64,000 bases of DNA from Actinocrinis puniceicyclus (GTDB lineage: Bacteria; Actinomycetota; Actinomycetes; Streptomycetales; Catenulisporaceae), in contig NZ_JAGSXH010000022.1 of the NCBI RefSeq assembly GCF_018283645.1, forward strand, positions 1 through 64,000, written 5' to 3'. The notes under the pieces were generated by a model. It saw only the letters and a program-made list of their open reading frames with translations, made no database searches and was not told the DNA's origin. The position numbers and the translations under genes are program-made. Numbering within the stretch: the first letter of the stretch is position 1; every line of letters starts with the position of its first letter. Positions 33,649 to 42,496 of the stretch are shown in pieces.

Positions 33649-33660
33649 GTGTACGTACAC
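33649..33660. promoter_or_regulatory. 12-bp perfect palindrome between galE and galK
   Basis: GTGTACGTACAC, self-complementary, 20 bp upstream of the galK start and partly adjacent to its Shine-Dalgarno. Candidate operator or small hairpin. Unassigned. Confidence 0.45.
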
Positions 33661-33685
33661 TGGTTCCGCGTCCGGGGCGCGCATG

Positions 33686-34690
33686 TCAGGACGCGTGCGG
33701 TGCCTGCTCGCGCAACGACTTGGCGAAGCCCCAGGCGTCGCGGACCATCGTGTCCAGGTCCGGCCGCGCGGGCCGCCAGCCGAGTTCCGTGCGTGCCCGT
33801 TCCGCGCCGGCCACCAGCGCCGCCGGGTCGCCCGCGCGCCGCCCGGCCTGCGTCCGCGGGATCTCCAGGCCGGTCACCCGGGCCGCCGCGTCGATCACCT
33901 CGCGCACCGTGAAGCCCCGGCCGTTGCCGAGGTTGCAGATCAGGTGCTCGCCCGCGCGCGCCCGGCCCAGCGCCAACAGGTGCGCCTCGGCCAGGTCGGC
34001 CACGTGGATGTAGTCGCGCACGCAGGTCCCGTCGGACGTCGGATAGTCGGTGCCGAAGACGGTGATCGCGGGCCGTTCGCCCAGCGCCGCCTTGAGCACC
34101 AGCGGGATCAGGTGGGACTCGGGCTCGTGCCGCTCGCCGAAACCGTGGTAGGCCCCTGCGACGTTGAAGTAGCGCAGCGAGACCGCCGCGAGGCCGTGCG
34201 CCGCGGCCTCGGCCGAGATCATGTGGTCCACGGCCAGCTTCGTCGCGCCGTACGGATTCGTCGGCGCGGTGCGCGCGCTCTCCGGGATCGGCAGCGCCTC
34301 CGGCTCGCCGTACACGGCGGCGGTGGAGGAGAACACCAGCCGGCGCACCGCGGCCTCGCGCATCGCCTCCAGCAGCAGGTGCGTGCCGATCACGTTGTTC
34401 GCCCAGTATTTCTCCGGATGCGTCACCGACTCGCCGACCTGGGAGAAGGCGGCGAAGTGCAGCACCGCCGCGTAGGAAGGGTCGAGCACCTTCGCCGCGG
34501 TGTCGTGGACGCGCCCCTCGACGAACTCGGCGCCCTGCGGCACCCCGGCGCGGTGGCCGGTCGACAGATCATCGAGCACTGTCACCCGGTGGCCGGATTC
34601 GAGCAGCAGCGCGGCCACCACCGAGCCGATGTAGCCGGCGCCGCCGGTCACCAGCACCCGGGGGCGCTCGGCCGGCTCAGAGACCGTCAT
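33686..34690 (-). CDS. galE: UDP-glucose 4-epimerase
   Basis: 334 residues, extended SDR family. NAD-binding VTGGAGYIGSVVAALLLESGH is at the N-terminus; the catalytic set is FSSTAAVYGEP plus YGATK (YxxxK) and SLRYFNVAGA. It interconverts UDP-galactose and UDP-glucose to regenerate the GalT donor. It overlaps galT by 4 bp and precedes galK by 57 bp. Length normal. Confidence 0.96.
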   Translation of the reverse strand: MTVSEPAERPRVLVTGGAGYIGSVVAALLLESGHRVTVLDDLSTGHRAGVPQGAEFVEGRVHDTAAKVLDPSYAAVLHFAAFSQVGESVTHPEKYWANNVIGTHLLLEAMREAAVRRLVFSSTAAVYGEPEALPIPESARTAPTNPYGATKLAVDHMISAEAAAHGLAAVSLRYFNVAGAYHGFGERHEPESHLIPLVLKAALGERPAITVFGTDYPTSDGTCVRDYIHVADLAEAHLLALGRARAGEHLICNLGNGRGFTVREVIDAAARVTGLEIPRTQAGRRAGDPAALVAGAERARTELGWRPARPDLDTMVRDAWGFAKSLREQAPHAS

Positions 34691-35784
34691 CCCGCAACCT
34701 CTCGCAGCCTCGCGGCCGCCCGCTCGGGCGACACGTCGTTCATGAAGGCACCCATCCCGGACTCCGTGCCGGCCAGGTACTTCAGCTTGTCCGCGGTGCG
34801 CAGCACGGTGAACAGCTCAAGGTGCAGCGCCAGTTCGGACCGCGCCTCGCCCGGGGTGACCGGGGCCTGGTGCCACGCCGCAATGTACGGGGTCGGCGCC
34901 GAACGCCCGGTGAACAGCCGGTCGAAACGGCCCAACAGCTCCAGGTAGGCGCCCGGAAAGGCGGCCCGCTGGGCCTCGTCCAGCCGGGTGAAGTCGCCGA
35001 CCCGCCGGTTCGGGTACAGGTGCACCTCGTACGGCCAGCGCGCGGCGAACGGCACGAACGCGGTCCACTCGCTGTTCTCCAGCACCACCCGCTCGCCGGC
35101 CCGCTCCGCCACGAGCACGTCGTCGAAGAGGTTGCGCCCGGTGCGGGCCCGGTGCGCGGCGGCGCTCTCCTGCGCGCGCGCGGTCTTCGGGGGCAGATAC
35201 GGGAACGCGTAGATCTGGCCGTGCGGATGCGTGAGCGTGACGCCGATCTCGTTGCCGCGGTTCTCGAAGCAGTACACCTGCCTGATGCCCGGCAGTGCGC
35301 ACAGCTCGGCCGTGCGGTCGGTCCACGCCTCCAGCACGAGCATCACGCGGGCCTCATCGAGCCCTGCGAAGGTGGCGTCGTGGTCGGAGGTGAAGCAGAC
35401 CACTTCGCACCGCCCGCCGCCGAGGTGCGCGCGGTGCGGCAGCGGGCCGGCGAGCGTGTCCGCGGGTGCCGGGATACCGCTCAGTGACGGGAAGCGGTTC
35501 TCGAAGACGGCGACCTCGTAGTCCGGCGCCGGGATCTCGCTGTGCCATTGGTCCGTGGACGGGCACAGCGGGCAGCTGTTCGTGGGGGGAAGATAGGGCC
35601 GGCCCTGCCGGTGCGCGGCCACCGCCACCCACTCGCCCTGCACCGGGTCGAAGCGGGTTTCGCTGGTCGTGTAGACGGCCTCCAGCGGTCGCTGATCCGC
35701 GAAAGCGGCCCTGGCCTCGGCGTCTCCGGCGTCGTAATAGATCAGCTCACGGCCGTCGGCCAGCTGTGTGACGGTCTTCTTCAC
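34687..35784 (-). CDS. galT: Galactose-1-phosphate uridylyltransferase
   Basis: 365 residues of the HIT superfamily. The active-site motif is LTHPHGQIYAFPYLPP (nucleophilic His in HPH), the zinc-site NSCPLCPS (CxxC) is present, and FENRFPSLSG is typical. It exchanges UMP between UDP-glucose and Gal-1-P. I prefer GTG 35784 because AAGGAG (35791-35796) lies exactly 6 nt upstream; ATG 35799 would place that Shine-Dalgarno inside the gene. First gene of the gal operon, divergent from the DeoR regulator. Confidence 0.95.
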   Translation of the reverse strand: MKKTVTQLADGRELIYYDAGDAEARAAFADQRPLEAVYTTSETRFDPVQGEWVAVAAHRQGRPYLPPTNSCPLCPSTDQWHSEIPAPDYEVAVFENRFPSLSGIPAPADTLAGPLPHRAHLGGGRCEVVCFTSDHDATFAGLDEARVMLVLEAWTDRTAELCALPGIRQVYCFENRGNEIGVTLTHPHGQIYAFPYLPPKTARAQESAAAHRARTGRNLFDDVLVAERAGERVVLENSEWTAFVPFAARWPYEVHLYPNRRVGDFTRLDEAQRAAFPGAYLELLGRFDRLFTGRSAPTPYIAAWHQAPVTPGEARSELALHLELFTVLRTADKLKYLAGTESGMGAFMNDVSPERAAARLREVAG

Positions 35785-35800
35785 CGGTAGCTCCTTCATC

Positions 35801-35862
35801 GAACATATTCAAACACGGTTGAACGTTAAGTCACAAGGGCTAGCATGGTTTCGAACGTTCGA
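35801..35862. promoter_or_regulatory. Divergent galT/deoR control region with GAAC/GTTC inverted repeats
   Basis: TTCAA-acacgg-TTGAA (35808-35823) and the 12-bp perfect palindrome TCGAACGTTCGA (35851-35862) lie between galT and deoR. GGTT(..)GAACGTT is shared by both. These are the best candidates for sites of the adjacent DeoR regulator. Confidence 0.5.
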
Positions 35863-35950
35863 CACAGCCCGTTCCGGCGGACCACAATGAGCCGAGCCGC
35901 ACCGGGACCGGTTCGGGCCCGGGGGGACGGGACGGCGATAAGGAGCAGCG

Positions 35951-36766
35951 ATGGCGCAGGCCGAGACCGACGAAGGCCGCGGGCTGCTGGCCGAGCAACG
36001 CCGCGCCGCGATCGCCGCGGAGGTGCGCGCCCGCGGCGGGGTGCGGGTGACCGACCTGGTGCTGCGTTTCGGTGTCTCCGACATGACCGTGCGACGCGAC
36101 TTGGACGCGCTGGCGCGCGACGGGCTGCTGGAGAAGGTGCACGGCGGCGCGGTCGCGCTCGGCGAGTCCAGCGCGCACGAACCCGGATTCGAGGCCAAGC
36201 GCACCCTGGAGACCGCGGCCAAGGAGGCCATAGCCGAGGCCGCCGCCGCGCTGGTCCCGCGCGGCGGAGCCGTCGCCCTGTCCGCCGGCACCACCACCTA
36301 CGCGCTCGCCCGGCGGCTCACCGACGTCTCCGAGTTGACCGTGGTCACCAACTCGATGCGCATCGCCGAACTGTTCGCGCAGCGGCTGCGCCCGCCGGGC
36401 GCCCGCCACGGGGCCACGGTCGTGCTCACCGGCGGCATGCGCACGCCCTCGGACGCGCTGGTCGGCCCGGTCGCCGACCAGGCGATCCGCTCGCTGAACT
36501 TCGATCTGGCCTTCGTCGGCTGCCACGGCATCTCCATCGCCGCCGGCCTGTCCACCCCGAACCTGGCCGAGGCGGAGACCAACCGGGCCCTGATCGCGGC
36601 CGCGCGCCGGGTCGTCGCGGTCGCGGACCACAGCAAGTGGGGGCTGGCCGGGCTGGCGACCTTCGCCCCGCTCACCGCCGTCGACACGTGGGTGACCGAC
36701 GGCGGCCTGGCCGAGACGGCATGCGCCGAGGCCGCCGAACACGTCCGCCACCTCCTGATCGCTTGA
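35951..36766 (+). CDS. DeoR/GlpR-family regulator (probable gal regulator)
   Basis: 271 residues. The DeoR helix-turn-helix is VRVTDLVLRFGVSDMTVRRDLDALARDGLLEKVHGGAV (about 30-68). The sugar-phosphate isomerase-like effector domain has LSAGTTTYALARRL, NLDLAFVGCHGIS-like FDLAFVGCHG and VADHSKWG. AAGGAG precedes the ATG. Divergent from galT, so it probably represses gal genes and responds to a phosphorylated sugar such as Gal-1-P. It converges with the short-gapped GH42 gene (33 bp between stops). Confidence 0.93.
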   Translation: MAQAETDEGRGLLAEQRRAAIAAEVRARGGVRVTDLVLRFGVSDMTVRRDLDALARDGLLEKVHGGAVALGESSAHEPGFEAKRTLETAAKEAIAEAAAALVPRGGAVALSAGTTTYALARRLTDVSELTVVTNSMRIAELFAQRLRPPGARHGATVVLTGGMRTPSDALVGPVADQAIRSLNFDLAFVGCHGISIAAGLSTPNLAEAETNRALIAAARRVVAVADHSKWGLAGLATFAPLTAVDTWVTDGGLAETACAEAAEHVRHLLIA

Positions 36767-36799
36767 CCGCCTCGGGCCTCTCGCCGAACGGGCGTCGCG

Positions 36800-38752
36800 C
36801 TACTGCGCGTGGTCCAGGGTGAACGGGTACACCGCGCCGTCCGCGCCGACCCGCCGCACCGTTTCGAGTGTGTCAGGCGTCTGAGTGTCGAACTCGACGC
36901 CGGCGTCGAGCGCCGCGCGCCGCAGGATCTCCCGCAGCGTGCCCGGATCCGGCCGCGTCGAGACGTACCAGGCGTGTCCCCGGCCGAAGCGATGCCGCGT
37001 CACCGCCGGATGCCCGGCAGCCGGGCCGTCGCCATAAGCCAGGACCGACTCGGCGCCGCGCAGCTCGACCGGCTCCGCCCACAGCGTGCCGGTCCCCGCC
37101 GCGTCGCCGCCGTCGACCGGCTTGAGCGCGACCGCCTGCCCCTGGGCCAGCGGCAGGAACTCGTCCACCCGCACGCCGAGCAGGTCCCGCAGCGCGCCGG
37201 GGTAACCACCCAGGTGCACCGCGTCGTTCTCGTCGACGATCCCGGAGAAGAAGGAGACCACCAGCGTGCCGCCGCCCTCGACATAGCGGCGCAGGTTGTC
37301 GGCCCACCGCGACGTCAGGATGTACGACTGCGGAACCACGACCAGGCGGTAGCGCGACAAGCCGGCGCTCGGGTGCGCGAAGTCCGCGGTCACGTGCGCG
37401 CGCCACAGCTGCTCGTAGTAGGCGAACTGCGCGTCCACGAACCGCACGTCCACCGAGGGCCGGGAGTCCAGCTCCAGCGCCCACCAGGACTCCCAGTCCC
37501 ACACGATCGCGGTGTCCGCCCGCACGCGCGAGCCGCGCACCTCGCGCAGCTGCTCCAGCCGCCGGCCCAGCGCCACCACCTCGCGCCAGATCCGCGAGTC
37601 GGTGCCCGCATGCGGCAGCATCGCCGAGTGGTACTTCTCGGAGCCGGCCCGCGACGCGCGCCACTGGAAGAACAGCACGCCGTCCGCGCCGCGGGCCACA
37701 TGGGCCAGGGAGTTGCGCATCATCTCGCCGGGCAGCTTCGCCACGTTGCGCTCCTGCCAGTTCACCGCGCTGGTCGAGTGCTCCATCAGCAGCCAGGGCG
37801 CCCCGCCGGCCAGCGACCGGCACAGGTCCGCCGCCATCGCCAGTTCGATGTGCCGCACCGGGGAGCCGGCGGTCGTGTAGTGGTCGTCGGAGACCAGGTC
37901 CACCTCCCGCGCCCACGACCACAGGTCCATGGACTTGTTCAACAGCGCCATGAAGTTCGTCGTCACCGGGATGGCCGGGTTGTGCGCCTTGACGATGTCC
38001 CGCTCGGCCTTGAACAGCTCCAGGATCGACGCGGAGCTGAAGCGCGCGAAATCCAGCCGCTGCGCCGGGTTCACCCCGGTCGGCGCCTCGCGCGGCGCGT
38101 CGATCTCGTCCCAGGCGGTGTAGGTCTGGCCCCAGAACGACGTGCCCCAGGCCGCGTTCAGCGCGTCGAGCGAGCCGTACTTGCCTTGCAGCCATTCCCG
38201 GAAGGCGGCCACCGAGTACGGGCAGTAGCACTCCGAGACGTGGCAGCCGTACTCGTTGTGGATGTGCCAGAGCACCACCGCCGGATGGCCGGCGTACCGG
38301 GCGGCCAGCTGCTCGGCGATCCGGCGGCAGGCCGCGCGGTACTCGGGCGCGTGCGGGCAGTAGGTCTGCCGCGCGCCGCCGCCGAGCACGTGGCCCTCAC
38401 GGGTCACCGGCCGGATGTCCGGATGCGCCTTGCGGAACCAGGCCGGGGGAGCCGCGGTGGGCGTGGCCAGGTCGACGTGGATGCCGGCCTCGTGCAGCAG
38501 GCCGATGATCCGGTCCAGCCAGCCGAACTCGAACCTGCCCGGCTCCGGTTCCAGCTTGACCCAGGAGAAGATGCCCAGGCTCACCAGGTTCACCCCGGCC
38601 TCGCGCATCAGCGCGACGTCCTCGGCCCACACCTCTTCGGGCCACTGCTCCGGGTTGTAGTCCCCGCCGTAAGCCAGAGCGTCCAGCCGCGGCCACGCCG
38701 CCCGCTCGATGCCGTAGTGGCTCACCGTGCGCGAACCGTCTGCGTCAGCCAT
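36800..38752 (-). CDS. Beta-galactosidase, GH42, C-terminally shortened copy
   Basis: 650 residues. GH42 features are DYNPEQWPEEVW, acid/base Glu167 in HIHNEYG, nucleophile Glu324 in LLMEHSTSAVNW, and the zinc-type cysteines around YCPHAPEY and SECYCP. The trimerisation domain and beta-sandwich follow. The protein stops at YPFTLDHAQ, whereas the paralogue continues about 36 residues through the C-terminal Greek-key domain. The stop lies 33 bp from the deoR stop, consistent with a deletion at the island edge. It hydrolyses beta-galactosides intracellularly after ABC import. Second of two tandem GH42 genes (39-bp gap). Confidence 0.94.
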   Translation of the reverse strand: MADADGSRTVSHYGIERAAWPRLDALAYGGDYNPEQWPEEVWAEDVALMREAGVNLVSLGIFSWVKLEPEPGRFEFGWLDRIIGLLHEAGIHVDLATPTAAPPAWFRKAHPDIRPVTREGHVLGGGARQTYCPHAPEYRAACRRIAEQLAARYAGHPAVVLWHIHNEYGCHVSECYCPYSVAAFREWLQGKYGSLDALNAAWGTSFWGQTYTAWDEIDAPREAPTGVNPAQRLDFARFSSASILELFKAERDIVKAHNPAIPVTTNFMALLNKSMDLWSWAREVDLVSDDHYTTAGSPVRHIELAMAADLCRSLAGGAPWLLMEHSTSAVNWQERNVAKLPGEMMRNSLAHVARGADGVLFFQWRASRAGSEKYHSAMLPHAGTDSRIWREVVALGRRLEQLREVRGSRVRADTAIVWDWESWWALELDSRPSVDVRFVDAQFAYYEQLWRAHVTADFAHPSAGLSRYRLVVVPQSYILTSRWADNLRRYVEGGGTLVVSFFSGIVDENDAVHLGGYPGALRDLLGVRVDEFLPLAQGQAVALKPVDGGDAAGTGTLWAEPVELRGAESVLAYGDGPAAGHPAVTRHRFGRGHAWYVSTRPDPGTLREILRRAALDAGVEFDTQTPDTLETVRRVGADGAVYPFTLDHAQ

Positions 38753-38791
38753 CCGATGATCTCCTCTCGCCCGATCTTCCGCCCGTTCGTA

Positions 38792-40867
38792 TCACGCCCG
38801 CCGAACGACGCGCACACCCCCCGCCGGAATCCCGACGACCCCGGTGAACCGCTCGCCGGTCAGCACATCCACCCCGGACGCCGCGATCTCGGCCTCCAGC
38901 TCGCCGTGGTTGATGGCGAAGAGATACGACGCGCCGTCGGATGTCTTGCGCGCGACCAGTTCCAGCGTGTCAGGGGTCTGCGTGTCGAACGGGACGCCGG
39001 CGTCGGCGGCCGCCCGGCGCAGGATCTCGCGCAGCGTTTCGGCATCCGGGCGTGTCGAGACGTACCAGGCGTGCCCGTCGCCGAACGCGTGCCTGGTGAC
39101 CGCGGCCTTCCCCGCGGCCGGGCCGTCCGCGTAGCGCAGTACAGCCTCGGCGCCGCGCAGATCCACGTCCTCGGCCCAGACCGTCGCGCTCGCCGCGCCG
39201 GGCGCCGCCGCGCCGTCGTGCGCGCGGTCCGCGGTGAGCCGCACCGTCCAGTCCGCCCGCAGCGGCAGGAACTCCTCCACCCACACCCCGAGCAGTTCCC
39301 GCAGCGCGCCCGGGTAGCCGCCGAGCCACACCGAGTCGTCCTGGTCCACGATCCCGGAGAAGTACGACACCACGAGCGTCCCGCCGCCGCGCACGTACCG
39401 GCGCAGGTTCTCGGCCCACTCCGGCCGGCACAGGTAGAGCTGCGGCGCGACGACCAACCGGTACTTCGACAGGTCGGCACCCGGATGGGCGATGTCGCTC
39501 GTCACGTGCGCGCGCCACAACGCCTCGTGGTAAGCGAGCTGACGCTCCTTGAAGTCCAGGTCCACCGAGGGCCGGAAGGTGTGCTCCAGGGCCCACCAGG
39601 ACTCCCAGTCCCACAGCACCGCCGCGTCGGCCAGCACCGTCGAACCCTGGATCTCCCGCAGCGCGGCCAGGTCGGCGCCGAGGCTGACCACCTCCCGCCA
39701 GACGCGGGAGCCGGTGCCCCCGTGCGGCACCATCGCGGAGTGGAACTTCTCTCCGCCGCCGCGCGACGCGCGCCACTGGAAGAACAGCGCGCCGTCCGCG
39801 CCGCGCGCCACGTGCGCGAGCGTGTTGCGCCGCATCTGCCCGGGCCGTTTGGCCAGGTTGCGCGGCTGCCAGCTGACCGCGCTGGTCGAGTGCTCCATCA
39901 GCAGCCACGGACCGCCGCCGCCGACCGAGCGGGTGAAGTCCGCACACAGCGCCAGTTCGATGTGATTGTCCTGGCGCTCGGCCGAAAGGTAGTGGTCGTT
40001 GGCCGCCAGGTCCGTGTGCCGCGCCCACTCCCACACGTCCAGCGCCTTGCAGTTGACCAGCTGGAAGTTGGTGGTGATCGGCACCTCGGCGCGTCCCGCC
40101 GCCTGCGTGCGGGCCCTGACGGCATCGCGCTCGGCGGCGTAGAGCTCCAGCAGCGAGTCCGAGGTGAAGCGGCGGAAGTCCAGCCGGTGGGCCGGATTCA
40201 CGTCCGCCATCGGCGCGCGGCGCGGCGCGTCGATCTGCGACCAGTCCGAGTACTGCTGCCCCCAGAACGCGGTGGTCCAGGCGGCGTTGAGAGCGTCGAG
40301 CGAGCCGTACCTGCCCCGCAGCCACTCCCGGAATGCGGCCGCTGATACCGGGCAGTAGCACTCCGCGGTGGGCGCGCCGTACTCGTTGTGCACATGCCAC
40401 ATGACGACGGCCGGGTGCGCGGCGTATCGCGCGGCGAGCCGGTCCGCGATCCGGCGGCAGGCCGCGCGGTACTCGGGCGCGTGCGGGCAGTAGGTCTGGC
40501 GCGCCGAGCCGCCGAGTACCACGCCCTCGGCCGTGACCGGACGCACGTGCGGATACGCGGACAGGAACCAGGCCGGGGCGGCCGCGGTGGGCGTGGCCAG
40601 GTCGACGTGGATGCCGGCCTCGTGCAGCAGGCCGATGATCCGGTCCAGCCAGGCGAACTCGAACACGCCGGGCGCCGGCTCCAGCAGCGCCCAGGAGAAG
40701 ATGCCGAGGCTGACCAGGTTGACCCCGGCCTCGCGCATCAGGGCGACGTCCTCGATCCACACCTCTTCGGGCCACTGCTCCGGGTTGTAGTCCGCTCCGT
40801 AGGCGAGCGCGTCGAGCCGCGGCCACAGGGTCGCCGCGCGCACGGTCCGCTCGACCTGGAGAGTCAT
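38792..40867 (-). CDS. Beta-galactosidase, GH42, full-length copy
   Basis: 691 residues, starting MTLQVERT at ATG 40867 with AAGGGG upstream. Acid/base Glu162 in HVHNEYG, nucleophile Glu325 in LLMEHSTSAVSW, zinc-type Cys in TYCPHAPEY and AECYCP. The C-terminal domain is complete (ELEAEIAASGVDVLTGERF...GIPAGGVRVVRRA). It is a close paralogue of the downstream gene: nucleotide identity is very high over the first 100 codons, so this is a tandem duplication. First gene transcribed leftward from the 40.9-41.0 kb control region shared with the sugar importer. Confidence 0.95.
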   Translation of the reverse strand: MTLQVERTVRAATLWPRLDALAYGADYNPEQWPEEVWIEDVALMREAGVNLVSLGIFSWALLEPAPGVFEFAWLDRIIGLLHEAGIHVDLATPTAAAPAWFLSAYPHVRPVTAEGVVLGGSARQTYCPHAPEYRAACRRIADRLAARYAAHPAVVMWHVHNEYGAPTAECYCPVSAAAFREWLRGRYGSLDALNAAWTTAFWGQQYSDWSQIDAPRRAPMADVNPAHRLDFRRFTSDSLLELYAAERDAVRARTQAAGRAEVPITTNFQLVNCKALDVWEWARHTDLAANDHYLSAERQDNHIELALCADFTRSVGGGGPWLLMEHSTSAVSWQPRNLAKRPGQMRRNTLAHVARGADGALFFQWRASRGGGEKFHSAMVPHGGTGSRVWREVVSLGADLAALREIQGSTVLADAAVLWDWESWWALEHTFRPSVDLDFKERQLAYHEALWRAHVTSDIAHPGADLSKYRLVVAPQLYLCRPEWAENLRRYVRGGGTLVVSYFSGIVDQDDSVWLGGYPGALRELLGVWVEEFLPLRADWTVRLTADRAHDGAAAPGAASATVWAEDVDLRGAEAVLRYADGPAAGKAAVTRHAFGDGHAWYVSTRPDAETLREILRRAAADAGVPFDTQTPDTLELVARKTSDGASYLFAINHGELEAEIAASGVDVLTGERFTGVVGIPAGGVRVVRRA

Positions 40868-41063
40868 CCGAGTACCCCTTCGCTGAGAACCATGATTGGG
40901 AGCGTTCACGGAACGGTAACGGAGAAGTCTCGCTCTGTTCCAGCCCCTAGTCACCTCTTGACAGTCGAAGATCCTGTCATGAATCTGGGAGCGTTCACAA
41001 CGCCGTAACGAGAAAGTTACCGCGCCCGGCCCGTTCGCCCAACCCTCTCTTCTTGGAGTGGCA
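40868..41063. promoter_or_regulatory. Divergent GH42/importer promoter region with two LacI-type operators
   Basis: Two near-identical elements starting TGGGAGCGTTCAC lie at 40897-40928 and 40986-41017; both continue with N6-GTAACG and (G/A)GA(A/G)AGT-like ends. The core resembles the pseudo-palindromic LacI/CebR-type site. A promoter TTGACA (40958-40963), 17-base spacer, GAATCT (40981-40986) reads toward the binding protein gene, with the second operator starting at its -10. The LacI regulator encoded at 44.4 kb is the obvious ligand. Confidence 0.7.
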
Positions 41064-42374
41064 ATGAAGCTCTCCCGCGCCGTCACCACGGCAGCGTGCG
41101 GTCTCGCCGCGCTCGCCCTCGCGGCCGGCTGCTCGTCGTCAGGCGGCTCCGCCCCGGCCTCGTCGGGCGCGAATCAGAAGGTGGATCTGACCTTCTGGTC
41201 CTGGGTGCCCAACATGGACAGGATCGTCGCCGCGTGGAACCAGGCGCACCCCGACATCCAGGTCACCTTCACCAAGGCCGCCGGCGGCGACGCGGAACTG
41301 ACGAAGCTGCTCACCTCCGGCAAGGCGAAGACGATGCCGGACATCGCGCAGGTGGAGTACCAGTCGCTGCCGACCATGGTGTCCAACAACTACCTTGCCG
41401 ACATCTCGAAGTACGTGGACGGCGTCAGGAGCGACTACCCGGACGGGCTGTGGAACCAGGTCACGCTCGGCACCGGCGCGGTCTACGGCGTGCCGCAGGA
41501 CGCGGCGCCGCTGGCGTTCTTCTACCGCACGGACCTGTTCAAGAAGTACAACCTGACCCCGCCGGCCACCTGGGCGCAGTACCAGAGCGAGGCCGGGCAA
41601 CTGCACCGGGCGAACCCCTCGGTGTACCTCGGCGACACCGCCACCACCGACGGGGGCCTTTTCTCGGGGCTGACCCAGCAGGCCGGGGCCAAGTGGTGGT
41701 CCGCCAAGGGCGACTCCTGGACGGTGGGCATCGACTCGCCCGCTTCGCGGAAGGTCGCGTCCTACTGGGGCGCTCTGGTCAAGCAGGGCGCGGTCGACAA
41801 CAAGACCGCCTGGACCGCCGACTGGAGCAAGGCGCTGGACAACGGCACATACCTGTCCTGGATCGCCGCAGTCTGGGCGCCCGGCACGCTCGCCTCGGAA
41901 GCGGCCGACACCTCGGGCAAGTGGGCGATGGCCGCGCTGCCGCAGTGGAACGCCGGCGACCAGGTGACCGGCAGCTGGGGCGGCTCGGCCACCTCGGTGA
42001 CGGCGGACTCCAAGCACCCGCAGCAGGCCGCGCAGTTCATCACGTGGCTCAACCACGAAAGCCAGGGCACCGATCTGCTCGTCACCGACGGCAGCGTGTA
42101 CCCCGCCTCGCTGGCGGCCGAGTCCGGCTCCGCGCTCGCGGTGCCGTCCTTCGTCTCCGGCCAGAGCGACTTCTACACGCAGGCGAAGCAGTACTCGAAG
42201 GAAGCCGCCACGGCGACCTGGGGCCCGGACGTGAACGTCGCCTACAGCGCCTTCTCGGACGCGTTCGGCGCCGCGGCGACCAACAAGGGCGACTTCCTGG
42301 CCGCCCTGGCCACCGTGCAGCAGAAGGTGGTCGCGGACATGAGGACCAACGGGTTCACGGTCAGCGGCGGCTGA
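41064..42374 (+). CDS. Sugar ABC transporter substrate-binding lipoprotein
   Basis: 436 residues. The lipoprotein signal has lipobox LAAGC (Cys25). Family 1 sugar-binding landmarks are VDLTFWSWVPNMDRIVAAWNQAHPDIQVTF and YGVPQDAAPLAFFYRTDLFKKY. It binds an oligosaccharide outside the cell and delivers it to the two permeases encoded next. GGAG precedes ATG 41064. Neighbouring GH42 genes and LacI suggest galactosides such as lacto- or galacto-oligosaccharides. A hairpin in the following gap may raise its dose over the permeases. Confidence 0.93.
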   Translation: MKLSRAVTTAACGLAALALAAGCSSSGGSAPASSGANQKVDLTFWSWVPNMDRIVAAWNQAHPDIQVTFTKAAGGDAELTKLLTSGKAKTMPDIAQVEYQSLPTMVSNNYLADISKYVDGVRSDYPDGLWNQVTLGTGAVYGVPQDAAPLAFFYRTDLFKKYNLTPPATWAQYQSEAGQLHRANPSVYLGDTATTDGGLFSGLTQQAGAKWWSAKGDSWTVGIDSPASRKVASYWGALVKQGAVDNKTAWTADWSKALDNGTYLSWIAAVWAPGTLASEAADTSGKWAMAALPQWNAGDQVTGSWGGSATSVTADSKHPQQAAQFITWLNHESQGTDLLVTDGSVYPASLAAESGSALAVPSFVSGQSDFYTQAKQYSKEAATATWGPDVNVAYSAFSDAFGAAATNKGDFLAALATVQQKVVADMRTNGFTVSGG

Positions 42375-42424
42375 CCAGGGCACGCACGGCCGGCGTGCGT
42401 TCCGCCGGCGCGCACACCACCGGA

Positions 42425-42453
42425 TCCCGCGGTTCGCCGCATCGGCCGCGGGA
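42425..42453 (+). terminator. Intercistronic hairpin between binding protein and permease genes
   Basis: TCCCGCGG, 13-base loop, CCGCGGGA (8-bp perfect arms), 50 bp after the binding protein stop and 43 bp before the permease ATG. Such stem-loops commonly attenuate or stabilise so that the binding protein is over-produced. Confidence 0.55.
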
Positions 42454-42496
42454 CCCGGTAACCGCCCCGTATACCCGGACTTGAGGAGAAGAGAAC

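Noticed and set aside
36809-40345. Plus-strand open frame of nearly 1,180 codons across both GH42 genes
   Set aside because: Antisense shadow of the two GH42 genes; low-complexity His/Arg/Gln composition and no recognisable domain.
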